Assembly (NCBI RefSeq): GCF_035046505.1
Contig: NC_089829.1
Coordinates: 34,609,322 to 34,673,321 of the forward strand
Reading direction: 5' to 3'
Length of the DNA stretch: 64,000 nucleotides
Source: Tiliqua scincoides
Taxonomy: Eukaryota > Chordata > Lepidosauria > Squamata > Scincidae
The position numbers and the translations under genes are program-made. This document shows positions 33,505 through 45,009 of the stretch, piece after piece. Positions within the stretch are counted from its first letter, which is position 1. Each line of letters opens with the position of its first letter. The notes under the pieces were generated by a model, which did not search any database, had not been told where the DNA came from, and saw only the letters and a program-made list of their open reading frames with translations.

Positions 33505-35949
33505 CAAAGAATTATGCTATCAGTTTAGGAGAGACACAAATATGGGTGAAGCATCCTTCATTTCTCACCTATAGTCTTGGCAATGTAACAAAATTGGGAG
33601 CCACTTGAGAGTCAAGTGTTCCAATACATTACAGATAGAATTCACATAGTGATCTGAAGCAATAAACATCCAAGGAGTTCAGCAAAGCTGGGGTTAAGTT
33701 ATGCCAATCAAAGGATATACTCCTTGCTTACAAGCAAAATCAGAACCCCCAATGATTTTATTTTTAGATACTTTAAAAACCCCTTCTGTTCTTTCTACTA
33801 ACTTCAGTTGAGATGGAACAATAGTGCTAACAATAGCCCACATCTAGGTACACTCATATCATCCACTCTCAAGCAAGTCTCTCTTAGCCCTGCTTCCTGA
33901 GAGCCTTTCACTGGAGGTGCTGAAGATTAACCCCAGGATCTTCTATATGCTACAGCCCCTTCCCTATTCAGAGCAGAAGAGAGTGGCCTTGCTACAACTC
34001 AACATATCTAAACTGGTGTGAGGCTGCTGGTTGTGTTTCATTTCTAAATGAAGGCAGATCAGTCACCTGTCATGCAAACAGGATATATTTAAAGAAACTC
34101 GAATACACTGAAACCCAAGAGTTAGTTTATTTGAATTCAACTACTAGGAAAAAATACATAAGACACAGACCTTCTAGGTCCTTGCCTCTTTACTTAAAAC
34201 AAGGCATCTTGTGATCTCCAGTTTTTCTTAAACTCAAGAGTGGCAGCAAGGTAAAAAATAATAAAGAAAATGAAGAAAATTGTCCATGTGGCTTAAAAGA
34301 TATTGCCCAGGAATACAAAAATGGGGGCTGACAGCAATGAGAAATTGCATATTGTAAAAAGGTTACTCAATTAGTCACCAGAACAGAGCCAAATGGGAAG
34401 GCACCCATTCCTACCCCTTGACTACAGCACAGCAGGTTAAATTCTGAAGGGACGAGAGTTCCATTCTGGAATCTGCACAACCCCTAGGAGGACAGCATAG
34501 AAACTACTGAGATGCCAATGGCTCAGGGAAGCCAATCAAGGTTGACCTGAACAAGATCCATTTAACGAACAACTTATAAGAAGAGCCCCACTGGATCAGG
34601 CCAAAGGCCCATCTAGTCCAGCTTCCTGTATCTCACAGTGGCCCACCAGATGCCTCAGAGAGCACACAAGACAACAAGAGACCTGCATCCTGGTGCCCTC
34701 CCTTGCATCTGGCATTCTGAGGTAACCCACTTCTAAAATCAGGATACGCCAAGGAAGAAGAAAGCATAAAAAACATTAAGATTTATCATTAAAAAGAAAA
34801 ATGCCCCTGAACATATTGTTGTTGAGTAAGTAATTAAGCACTATAGTGTTTTTGTTTTTTAATTTCCCTTCTCTCTGCAAGGTCCTTTCGAAATCCAATT
34901 CTGAATTCAACTCTGAATACAGCAGATCCAGTTCTGAAACCCCAGTTCTAGCAGTCCTATGGTTGTCGCCCCCCCCCCAAAAAAACTATTGGAAAGCAGA
35001 ACCTCCAGTGTTCTGCTCTAACGATACATCAAAAGACACACCCATTGAAGTCAGAACCCCAAGTGGCTTTATGAAGATGATTTTGATTTTGGTGTGCCCA
35101 AGTGACAGACCAACACACTTCAAACACAATGCACTAATCTCTACACACATAATAAATATTAGAGGTTCATATACCAGTTGGCCCACTGTAGTGTAGCCCT
35201 GACAGAACTTCACTCAGGCCAGTCCACGGACTAGCCGGCTGCCCCAGGACAATCCCATGACATGATCTGCTGACTCTAGTACCACCAGGATCCCACCAGA
35301 TGTTTCTTTATGTGGTTACGTACATATTATAATATAATAAGGTCTGTTCACCACATGAGAGAATGAGGTGGTATGTACTACTGTACCATCAATCTGCAAA
35401 TGGGAAGTTCAAATTTTTTGAAAGCCCCCTTACATTAAGAATTTCCTGCAAATAGAAAACCAGCACAGTAGGCAAAGGACTCAACTAGAAAACTATCCCT
35501 TATGTGCTAATTTTCTCCTGGCAGGGAATATTGTTTACATTGGGAGCATTCAAAGTGTGTATTTCCTTCCTGTGTGGTACAGTCCTTTCCAGCCTCCTAA
35601 TTCCACTGCCTAGTGCTCTTGCATCGTCTAGGTCCAGCCTATGTTAACATGGAAGCTGGAAGAAGAGCACAGGTTACTACAAGCACCACAGAGAAAGAAC
35701 TGGGCCAACGAGGCTAGGACAGGAAGGAAGGCAAAAAGCAGATGCTCCACAGGTCAGTTCGGAACACTCTGTTAAGAAGATACAGGCCTCTTGTTGAGAA
35801 ATTGGAGCAGCAAGTTTATACTGTGCAGCAGATTCCAGTTATATCCAACACATCAAAGATCCTGGATAAATTATCCTTCACTGCTGAGTGCAAAACAAAT
35901 ATTAAAAAGTTCACACAACCACACGCACACAAGTCCACATGGGAAAACT
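33505..35949. other. Spacer between mariner and C19orf12 copy 2
   Basis: A CR1 3' end on the - strand lies at about 34574-34745 ('ccactggatcaggccaaagg'). About 33880-33990 resembles a diverged tRNA-type SINE on the - strand. The 3' UTR of C19orf12 copy 2 ends somewhere below 35950; I cannot place its polyadenylation signal with confidence. Nothing else is recognised. Confidence 0.45.
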
Positions 35950-37313
35950 CTATTTTTCATACTGGATTTCCGCCCTGAGCTCAGTAGTGAGGTAGTTCAT
36001 CAGTGTGGCTAGCAACTGCTGTTGAATGGCCGTGTTTCCCATGACAAGGGCTGTCAGCTGTGCCAGGTCAGTCCAGTCTAGATTCCTAATGATGGCATAG
36101 GCATCGTCGTAGAGCCGCTGTTGTTCCAAGGGCGGAAGTTCCAGAATAATCTGTGGGACTGGTTTAAACTGTCCAGAGGTCATCCAGGCACCAACCAGGC
36201 CACCAACTGCACCTCCTAGAAGAAGCAAAACACATGCATTTTAAGCCATCCTATTGTCAGCCTAACACCCCAATCCAGCAATCTCTTGAAAAGACACAGG
36301 CTTGTGATGCCTACTTGCTTTCCAATGTGCTTCAGAGAACACATCAATGATATGCTCAATTCTTGAGAAGTCACAGAAGGAAACTGTTGTTTTCCATCTT
36401 TACAGGCCTGAGTTTCACATACCCAAGGACAACTTCTTTCCCCATCAGATCAAACACATTTTTGTAAGTTTAGGTAGAAGTTGTCCTTAATTAATAGGAT
36501 AAACAGACAAATTGACCATTTGCAACCAATCAATAACCAAGAAATACATTTGAAACCAGTGTTTAATAAGCAGATGCCCATGTTTTCACTTCTTTCGATG
36601 ATAATCACACTAGAGTTCTGTTCTTTCCCAATTTGGCACAGGCTACTGGTTGAGCGCACCAAGTACTGATCAGATGCGATCTCCAAACTCACATGGTGTG
36701 ATGATCCTACTGTGCTAGCAGCTTGAGGCACACTAATTTCATTTGCAGCATCATTTTTGTATATGCCTAAGTGAATCTTGGCTTCCAACACACACACGGC
36801 CAAGCTTTATAATGTGTTTTTGGGCAATGTTTTCAGCCTTCATTCCCCATATCCAGATGCAATTTTCGCGAACAGCCTACTGAATGTGCCAGTCTCCGTG
36901 CCATTTTCATACAATCAGGGCAAGCCAGGAAACCAGGACAACAGACTTTGCACCCTGGAGGTCCGACAAGGGGTATCACACTGACAAACTCAACACACTC
37001 TTAGGCTTCCAAATTTTCATTACGTTAATGAAATTAATGGATTTATTTAATTCTTTTTTTCCACATTAATTCTTTGATTCCACAAACAAAGAGCTTAAGC
37101 CAAAAAGGGTAAGGGGGAGGGTTCAACCATTCCTTCTGTCAGAAAACACTTACCTACGGCTATGCCAGGTGGGCCTCCCACCAAGCCTCCAACAAAAGCA
37201 GTCGCACCCGCCACCAGCGCTCCTCGTGCAGAATGCCTGAAGGCCGCCTTCATTTTACGCTCTTCAGATACACGGCACAGAAGCTGCATGACGTCATGCA
37301 CACTGATGGGCAT
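35950..37313 (-). CDS. C19orf12: C19orf12, copy 2 (upstream paralogue), two coding exons
   Basis: Coding exons are 37154-37313 (160 nt) and 35950-36215 (266 nt), joined across a 938-bp GT-AG intron. Exon sizes and phase are identical to copy 1, giving 141 residues. Key segments are '[17 protein letters not shown]', the glycine-zipper hairpin '[20 protein letters not shown]' then '[20 protein letters not shown]', '[19 protein letters not shown]', and '[13 protein letters not shown]'. This copy is the closer match to human C19orf12 ('[15 protein letters not shown]', 'ELRAEIQY'). The exon extends 5' to an acceptor before 37329, and the codons above the ATG (CELAK) stay open, so an N-terminal extension from an upstream exon, as in the longer 152-residue human form, is possible. 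The product is a small membrane protein of mitochondria, ER and contact sites with an unclear role in lipid homeostasis and autophagy. A CpG-rich block at 40.3-40.9 kb is a candidate promoter. Confidence 0.95.
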
Positions 37314-37329
37314 CTTGGCTAGTTCGCAC

Positions 37330-37771
37330 CTATGAAGAGTTTTAAAAGATGCAATGCCTCAATCGCTGCCACACGTAATACACGCAGCGTTGCCTGTTTT
37401 GCTATTTTCAGACAAAAAGAAAGAGCCTTCTAACCATGCCTGAAATTATTATTGCTTGGATGTATAAGTACTTTCTAGGGTGAAACCAGATGATTAAGCA
37501 AGCAATCACATATTTCGTAAACAGCAGCAGGAATGGACCCCCCCACCTGAGACTGGGATCACATCACAGCAGGGAGCAACACTTCTCTCTGCTATGGTCT
37601 CAATCAGGATCAGAGATTTCCACAATTTGCTTGTTTTCTTTCTGGTACAAACTGCAGAAGTCCCACAGCCACCAAAGGGATCTCTTTTTCCCCAGGATAA
37701 CTAGCAGTTGTAAAGGGACACAATCCAGATTGGATTATTTTCACTGGGACTGCAGCACACAAGAGTAAAGG

Positions 37772-37806
<35 letters not shown>

Positions 37807-38120
37807 CCTTCATGGTTCCAATTCTGATTTCAACAGTTGCTTTTTTTCTTGAAAGACAAAACACAAATGTTGCATTTAGCATCACAGATGATATAAGCAC
37901 TTCACACCCTCTTGAGGGAACTCTTGATTATTATTGCCTCCCATTCTGGGTGGTGGTGGTAGATTGGTAGTCCAGTCTTAAAGGCGCTGGCGCCGCCAGA
38001 TGCAGGGCACCAAAGCTGCTACTGCTGCATTCTGTGGCACCGCAGCAGCCTCTAGAAGTCTCCTCAGGGAAGGGAACTTTTGTCCCCTTCCCCCAGGGAA
38101 AGCCCTCAATGGAGCTTTTC
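37330..38120. other. Upstream sequence of C19orf12 copy 2, with CA microsatellite
   Basis: This is probably 5'-UTR intron. A (CA)n microsatellite lies at about 37775-37804. A GC-rich segment around 37985-38060 belongs to the repeat with the hairpin at 38121-38187. No exon identified. Confidence 0.4.
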
Positions 38121-38187
38121 AAGTCTGCGCCAGCTATTTTGCCGCTATTTATCCGCTATTTATCCGCTATTTTGCTGGCGCAGACTT
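38121..38187. repeat. Hairpin with tandem 11-mer loop
   Basis: Perfect 14-bp arms (aagtctgcgccagc at 38121-38134 and its reverse complement at 38174-38187) enclose a 39-base loop made of three near-identical copies of an 11-mer, ccgctatttat. It may be part of a MITE, but I see no outer ends. Confidence 0.8.
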
Positions 38188-38419
38188 GGGAGACTCCGTG
38201 TTGGGCCAGAAGTCCCAACAAGGAGTTCAGGATCAGGTGTAGAGCTCTGCCGGTCCCACGACACATGCCATTACTGCCAATGTCTGATAAATTGTTACAC
38301 AAAATAATAAATATAAATCTGCTACCAAAAAATGGAAACATTCAGAAGTCAGAGGGAGAACAGTTCAGTCTGCTAGGGTAATCTTAGACATCTTAATTTT
38401 TCAGCAAAAGGAAAACCAG

Positions 38420-39590
38420 TGGAAATACACTCCATGAAGGAGTGTATAGGAAGAGCTCAAAGACACAGCTGCAAGCTGCTGAAGAAGTCAGTTTTGGCCC
38501 ACACAGTCCATTCTAGTACAAGCCTAAATATGGTGATGCTCATTTTTTGCAATGATTCTCTACATTTAAAAGATTTTAGAGAGGAGTGTGTCTGGTTTTC
38601 CATATTACTGTATCTAGCTGCACAGGCAGTTAGACCTGGGCTCTGCACTGGGAAGCCCAGCAGACCTGGGTTCCAAAGATTTGTCTGACTGTCACCTTCC
38701 CCCAGGGCTGTATTATTCATTAGGCTGAAGCCTAGGGGCCCCCCCAAGGACTAGGGGCCCATTTTTTTATTTTTATTTTTTTGCTACTGTTACCTGAGCC
38801 CTAGGGCTCCAATGTGAATAGATTTCTTCAGGAGACCCTCTCGATGGATATAGGGCTATGTTGCCGCCTTGAGAGTCCCTAAACGAAGTGGAAAGGCGGG
38901 ATATAAATTCCTTAAATAAAATAAATATATAGTGTAGTCTAGTACCTATTGTACCAGGGTCAGGCTGTCAGCATTAGTGGGGTGAAAGACTGAAGTGCTG
39001 GTGGAGCCTGAACCGGGCCTAGGAGGGAGGGGTAAAGGGAGTAATTTGTATCTGGGCCCAGGGTCAGAAAGGGGATCCAGGAATCAAAGGAGGGGGCCCA
39101 GAAATCTCCTGGAATCTTACATTTTCCAATCTCACCCAGACTCACTGCCCACATAGGATGCTGGGGGCAATACTGTTGGAACATGAGGTGACTACTGCCA
39201 CAAGCCATACACACCAGGCCCAGAAATGCCTACATTCCTTAACAGTGTCACATCTGGGAGGAAACCGACCTGCTACTGTAGCTCTTTGGCTTGTGGATCC
39301 GCTTACCATGAAGGAATGTAGAAGAGCTCAGTGACACAGCTGTGGGACTACAGCTGCTGCAGAACTACTAAGTTTTGTATCGCACAGGACACTTTTCATT
39401 CTAGTGTAGCCTAAACACAAAGATACTAATCTCCTGTGATGATTTTCTATATTTGAAAGATTTTAGAGAGACGTAAGAGTGTGTTTGGTTTTTAATATTA
39501 CTGTATTTAGCTACCAACACCAGGCAGGAAGGTAGACCTGAGCTCTGCATTGGGAAGACTGGTAGACCTGGGCTCCAAAGGCCATTCCAG
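38420..39590. repeat. Diverged direct duplication (two units about 885 bp apart)
   Basis: About 38420-38690 and 39305-39590 are clearly related in order and sequence: 'catgaagga', then 'gaagagctca', 'ttttagagag', 'tattactgta', 'gacctgggctctgca' and 'tgggaag'. They differ by small indels. A SINE-type tail (cgccttgagagtccctaaac, then (AAAT)n) lies between them at about 38850-38935. Confidence 0.7.
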
Positions 39591-39597
39591 CTGTTGC

Positions 39598-39945
39598 TAC
39601 TTTCCCCCTGCCTGTTTTTCCCCCATTCTGCCCACCCCACACCCTGTTTCACCCCCTCCCTCTTTAGGAAGGGGCCCAAAAGAAACTTTGTACCCCCTGA
39701 TGAAATTCCTCTCAGAGGCCCCGGGACTGAAATACATGAAAGCCTAGGAGCTTGACCATGGGTTAATACAGCCCTGCCCTCTCCCTGCCCTGTTTCACCC
39801 CCTTCCCCATCCTGTTTTGCCCACCACATCACCACCCTCCCACGATCTGTTTGACCCCTCCCCATTTAGAAGGAGGCTCAAAAGAAACTTACTTAGCACC
39901 CCCTGATAAAATTCCATGCAGAGGCCCTGCTTTTGGCATTTCATG
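39598..39945. repeat. Tandem C/T-rich duplication
   Basis: About 39598-39740 and 39775-39945 are two versions of one unit: a CCCTGTTTCACCCCC run, then 'aaaagaaactt', 'accccctgat', 'aaattcc' and 'cagaggcc'. Together with the previous feature this makes 38.4-40.3 kb a locally expanded block. Confidence 0.65.
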
Positions 39946-40131
39946 CTCACTGGGCCTCCCTGTTGGCATCTGCCTGCCAATACAGCAGTGCCATGGCCAG
40001 AAGGGGGGCAAGGCACTGGGTTTTGTAGGGAGACTCCCAGTAGCTGCGCCCCCCCCCCAATAGCTCCAAGGGTAAAGGTCCATTTGCACACCACAGGAAA
40101 GTTCCTTGCAAAACTCAGTGCCTTGCAGCCC

Positions 40132-40314
40132 CTCTGGCTATGCCACTGCTTTGTAGGCAGGCAGTTCTGCACACCACAGGGAGGCTCCCTGCCAAACTCA
40201 GTGCCTTGCACCCCCTCTGGCTACGCCACTGCTCTGTTGGCAGGCAGATCTGCACACCACGGGGAGGCTCCCTGCCAAACTCAGTGCCTCGCAGCCCTCT
40301 GGCTACGCCACTGC
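40132..40314. repeat. Tandem repeat with 82-83-bp period
   Basis: The motif ctctggctaYgccactgc starts at 40132, 40215 and 40297. The units between share 'ctgcacaccac', 'ggaggctccctgccaaactc' and 'agtgcct'. A partial unit in inverse orientation lies at about 39990-40035. Confidence 0.8.
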
Positions 40315-40319
40315 AACAG

Positions 40320-40870
40320 AGATCCCCCTCCTGCATCCGAGGAAGAGGTGCCAGCCCCCAGAAGCCGAGCAGGACGCCCTGCACAGAGCCCCCCCCCCCC
40401 CCGCTTGCTACTGTTTACACCGGCTGGGGCAGGAGCCTCCAAGGCTCAGGGAGGGACCGTTCCCAGCCCTGCCCAGAGGCAGCAGGGACGCGAGGGGGGC
40501 GCGGGCATGCCAAGGAAGGCTGGAGCCAGGCAGGTCTCCTCGCGAGTAAGGGCGCCCCCGGCCCCGTTCACAGGGCTCTCCCGCATCTCGGTGCGCGCCC
40601 AGCCTCCGGGCTTCTGCCTTCCCTACCTGGGGCGGCGCCGGCCGGCTAGGCCGCCAAGGTCGCTCCCGGAGCCTCTGCCGACGACGCAGGACCACGTGCG
40701 GTGGCGGAGACCCGGGAGAGGACACGTCAGCCCGCAGCCCGGAGGGCACCGCGGGGGCGGGTCTCTCTCCGCAGCCGCCCGCCCGCCGTGCGCCCTGCCT
40801 GGGCTCTTCGCCCAGGAGCCGCTCCGGGAGGGGAGGCGGCTCTCGCCCTCCGCGGGTGGCTGCGATCCCA
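40320..40870. promoter_or_regulatory. CpG-rich block, candidate promoter of C19orf12 copy 2
   Basis: This stretch is strongly GC-rich with frequent CpG, for example gcggcgccggccggctaggc. On the - strand a donor-like CAG|GTAGGG has its exon side ending at 40627. A non-coding first exon here spliced to 37329 would fit the human arrangement, in which C19orf12 starts in a CpG island. The right edge is overlapped by a palindromic MITE (about 40866-40945). Long open frames across it (such as 39916-40950 on +) are by-products of high GC. The link to C19orf12 is inference. Confidence 0.5.
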
Positions 40871-41189
40871 GCCACACTTTCCTGGGAGTAGGTCCCATTG
40901 ACTACCATGGGACTTACTTCTGCACAGACATGCATAGGGTTGGGTTCTAGATCGCTGCCCCAGACTTGGCCCTGCGCCTTAGTGCCCCTGCTGCTGTCCC
41001 AGGCACTGCCACCCTCCCTCCTGTGGCCAGACCCCAGACCCCTCGCTTAGCTCTGAAGATGGCCCCAGGGCCGGCTGCCACCACTTTGGGCAGCAGCCAG
41101 GCTCCTGTGCTGGATTCATCTGCAAGGGATGCTCTTCCCCACCCCAGGGAGGAAAGCTGCCCAAGTCCCTTCCTTCCCTCAGTCCAGAC

Positions 41190-41505
41190 AGACAAAAGAA
41201 AATATTTCTTTACCCAGCGTGTAATTGACCTGTGGAACTCCTTGCCACAGGGTGTGGTGATGGCATCTGGCCTAGATGCCTTGAAAAGGGAGTTGGACAG
41301 ATTTATGGAGGAAAACTCCATCACAGGTTACAAAGCCTCCAGGTTTCAGAAGTAGGCTCCCAGATGCAAGGGAGTGGCAGCAGGAGCCAGATCTCTTGTT
41401 GTCTTGTGTGCTCCCTGAGACTTCTGGTGGGCTGCTGTGAGATCCAGGAAGCTGGACAAGATGGGCCTTTGGCATGATCCAGTGGGGCTTTTCTTATGTT
41501 CTCAT
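41190..41505 (+). mobile_element. CR1 LINE 3' end
   Basis: On + it encodes the end of ORF2 (TDKRKYFFTQRVIDLWNSLP and LDRFMEENSITGYKAS) and runs into the 3' UTR. The end is 'aagctggacaagatgggcct' and 'ttcttatgttctcatg'. It is 5' truncated. Confidence 0.88.
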
Positions 41506-42381
41506 GGGTCACTGCTTTGGTTTCCTTTCCATCTCCCCCCCCCCCCGGGCCAGCTCCTCATTTTAACCTTGGCGCTCTCTTTCTCTCTCAGGTTTCTGCT
41601 CTGATAGAGGTCTGTATGGCCTCCACATCCCCCATCCTCAGCAGTCCTAAGGTCTCCTTCCTCCTCACAAGGCATCTGCCCACCCTCCCAGCAGGAATCT
41701 ATGGTGGGTGAGGAGGCAAGTGAGGCAGAGCCTCCCCGCCAGAGGCCTTCGAAAAGCAGCACCTCGCTGTGTGAGGCACTCACAACCCACGCAAAGGAGT
41801 TCTGCCTCACCTGCCTCCCCACCCACCATACATCCCTGCCTCGCAGGGCACCTGTGGGGACTAAGGCCAACTTTATTTAAAATATCTATAGCCTGATTTC
41901 CCTTCCAGCTCTAGCAGTACGCTTACAATATATCTATTGCTACATATTAGTTGGGGGGGATGGAGCTCAGGTACTGCCTTTGATTGTTTTTTTCCCCAAA
42001 GGGCTCTAGTCAAGAAGCACCAGGTTTAGCATAAGGCAAACTGAGAAACATGCCTAGGGGCATACATTTATATTTAGCGAATGGCTCTCCAGAATCTGGC
42101 CTGTGGGCTGGATCCGGTGCCCTGCATAACCCCTCCCCCGCATGAATGATGCTTACAGTTATGTGGGTAATCTCATGGCCACGACTCCACTGTCCCCCAA
42201 ACTGCACCCTGGCTTGCCACGTCTACCTAGAAACCGAGGCACAATGGCTGCAGACCCCGGAAGCAGCAAGCTGGAACTCAGTTTGGGGGAGAGTGGCACA
42301 GTGACCACAAGACTCCCCAGTGGAACAATAAGCACCATTCACGCCAGAGAAGCCTTTCCCAGAGCACAGCAGTCTCCACTG
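41506..42381. other. DNA without recognised gene
   Basis: No exon recognised. Around 41700-41835 two C/T-rich 'gcctccccacccaccata'-like segments face each other, resembling the block at 56810-56870, so a shared old repeat is likely. Confidence 0.35.
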
Positions 42382-42850
42382 AGGTCCCAATCCTATCCAA
42401 CTTTCCAGCACAGGTGTAGCTGTGTACAGCTGTGTAGCTGTACAGGTGTAGCTGCAATGCAGTCCCAAGGTATGGAAACAAATGTTCCCTTACCTTGAGG
42501 AGGCCTCCGTGGCTGCCTCCCCACCACAGGATGCAGCACACGCCCCATTGGCGCTGCAGCACCGGCACTGGAAAATTGGATAGGATTGGGCCCTAACACA
42601 GCAGACTTAGGGCATAGTCTTTCCTGAGCGATGCCTGAAAGAGAGTTCGTAGCTTATGTTATGTTAAGGCTACAATCCTATGCACATTTACCTGGGAGTA
42701 GGGCTGCAATTATATCCACACTTACCTGGAAGTAAGCCCCATCTACTATAATAGTACTTACTTCTGAGTAGACATGCATAGGCTAGGGCTCAAAGTTCTG
42801 TTGAACACAATTGCCCTTACTTTTGAGTAAACTTGCATAGGTTAGCACTC
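42382..42850. repeat. Longer MITE followed by several palindromic MITE copies
   Basis: The longer MITE at about 42382-42596 has ends 'cccaatcctatccaactttc' and 'gaaaattggataggattggg'. The shorter palindromic family follows in overlapping or nested pieces at about 42664-42850 (ctacaatcctatgcaca, gagtagacatgcatagg). Confidence 0.7.
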
Positions 42851-43295
42851 AGTGTATGATATATTTACATTTTGATTGCAGTTTTCAGTTTTTACACACT
42901 TGTTTTAAAACTATCTTAGCTCGCTCCAAGAGTATGAGATGAAAAAAACTGGAAGATCATTAAATGCAGTAAGTTTTAAAACAGAAATAAGTGGCAGGAA
43001 AAGAAAGAATGATGAATTAGTTCTTTCAAATCCCTCCTCCGAACCCACCTTTCCTTTGATGCCTTTGGCACATCCCCTTAGGCTCCATACTTGCTTAGTT
43101 AAAGTGAGGTGGCTGAAAAGAACTACATGCCACTGAAATTAAGGCATATCACTTGCTAGTTTATCTCTTATCTCCATTTCCCTCCCTTTCTCCTGGTGTC
43201 ACTCCCAAAATGCATTTTAGATTGTAAGCTCTTCAAGGCGGAGACCTGCCCTGCCCTGTTGCACTTGGCAAAGTTCCGCATTTATGGTGCTAGAT

Positions 43296-43518
43296 CAGCC
43301 ATTTTCAACCACTGTGCCGTGGCACACTGGTGTGCCGTGAGTGGTCCTCAGGTGTGCCACAGGAATTTGGGGAAAGGTCATTTATTAACAGGGCCAATGG
43401 GAGATGTGAGCCCACACTGGCAGCATGGTGTGCCTTGTCAATCGTCAAAAACCTGGTGGTGTGCCTTGACCATTGCCTTGTCAGTGTGCCGTGAGATGAA
43501 AAAGGTTGAAAATCACAG
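43296..43518. mobile_element. hAT-like MITE, family A, perfect 8-bp TSD
   Basis: Ends CAGCCATTTTCAACC and GGTTGAAAATCACAG, with perfect duplication tgctagat at 43288-43295 and 43519-43526. It is the same family as 10968-11195 and 51904-52133 but in the opposite orientation to the former. Confidence 0.9.
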
Positions 43519-43904
43519 TGCTAGATAAATGAACAAATTTCTGTTCCCCTTTCACTCTAGTTCTGGACACCTACAACAAAATACTTGCGACATGATGATG
43601 CTGCAATGGTAACAAATACAGCAAGCTCATTCTGACCCCATGGACTTTGGCACAGCTGGTTAACTCCTGACTCCAGCTAGAACACAGTGTTTTGTAACAG
43701 CAGAAAGAATGATCAAAAATTGCTGCCTGCTATTCCAGTATGCCTGCTACAGAGTGTTAAGTAAACTTGGGAGAGGTCTGTATCAATGCTGGCATGGAAG
43801 CCCTGTTGCAGACCTGTGCAACTTCTGACCCAAGTGGAATGCAGCCTGCAGCCCTCCAGTTGTGTATGGTGAACTGAAAAGGGCTGGATCACTCTCTTAG
43901 GTAG

Positions 43905-44140
43905 AGCCCTGCTGGATCAGATCAAAGGTCAATCTAATCCGGCATCCTGTTTCCCGAGGCATCAAATTGGCCATTGTGGGGTAGCCCACAAGCAAGCTAT
44001 ATGGGCAAACAGCTCTAGTGGCCATCACTGCCTATTGTGGCAGCAAATTTTGTACATTTACTGCTTGACCTGAGCTGTAAAAACAGGAGGCCTATTGAGT
44101 GCCTTATTGAGACCATCATACATAGCTAGCGGGTGGCATT
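43905..44140 (-). mobile_element. CR1 LINE 3' end, old
   Basis: The - strand matches the older CR1 3' end (gccctgctggatcagatcaa, ctaatccggcatcctgtttc, gtagcccacaagcaagc). No codons remain. Confidence 0.7.
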
Positions 44141-45009
44141 TGGTGAGTCACTCCTTGTGCAAGCCAGTCTTGCTGTAATAGAGCCTCAAGCTCCCCACCG
44201 TAGGGAGGCACACTCAGAAAACAATATTGTGTCAAAAGCTTTAAATAGCTGGGAAGTTGGCACTGAAATGCAGCTAGTGCAAGAAACAAAAATCTGAGTT
44301 TTTTTGCAACTGGTTGCAGGAAGCAACTCTAAGGACATGTTGCTTGCTTTGGGGAAACTGACAGTGCTTTGTGTCTAGACTAGCATGATATTTCTGGTGT
44401 TTGCCTATTCTCCCAAGTTGTTCAATATGTATGTTTGTAAACAGACAAAAATACCATAAGATAGTATTCTCTTCAGGGAACTGACCCTGCAAAAGGCTCC
44501 CCTGTGAAGTGTTTCACTACTCAGGAAAACAGGGGCAGAAAACAATAGCAAATATTATGAACAAACTACCGTAGTTGTAAATTGAGGCATTCTTCCAGCG
44601 AGCCACATTTGTTTTCTTCTTTTAAAGCTGTTTCTCTCTCTGCCTTTACAAGCTCTTGCCTACTCATTTTTCATTCCCAACTCTTTCCTTATGCTTATAT
44701 ATAAAACAAGACTTCGCATTTATACAGAGTATTCAGAATGTTCCATGTACATTCTGTCGGCAATCCTGGCAACAGACCCATAAGTCCCTGTTGCTCCAAT
44801 AGGTCCACATGGCTACGCCCTTATTATAACTGGCAGGGAGGGGCTGTGAGCGGCATTGCCACCCCTAGAGCCATGGCACCCCAGGGTATTTGTCCCCCTT
44901 GACCCTCCCGGTATACCAGTGCACATTACAGATGGCAGAACTGAAGCTGAGAGGGAGAGTGGCTTGTAAAAACCCCACTAGCAAGTATACAGCAAAATTT
45001 GAACTAGGC
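44141..45009. other. DNA without recognised gene
   Basis: Nothing coding is seen. About 44870-44935 ('gcaccccagggtatttgtcc' to 'ccggtataccagtg') is the right end of a MITE also present at about 49490-49545. Confidence 0.4.

Noticed and set aside
39916-40950. 344-codon + strand frame through the CpG-rich block
   Set aside because: It crosses the 83-bp tandem repeat and a MITE, has biased low-complexity composition rich in P, R, A and G, and the opposite strand is also open; a GC effect.
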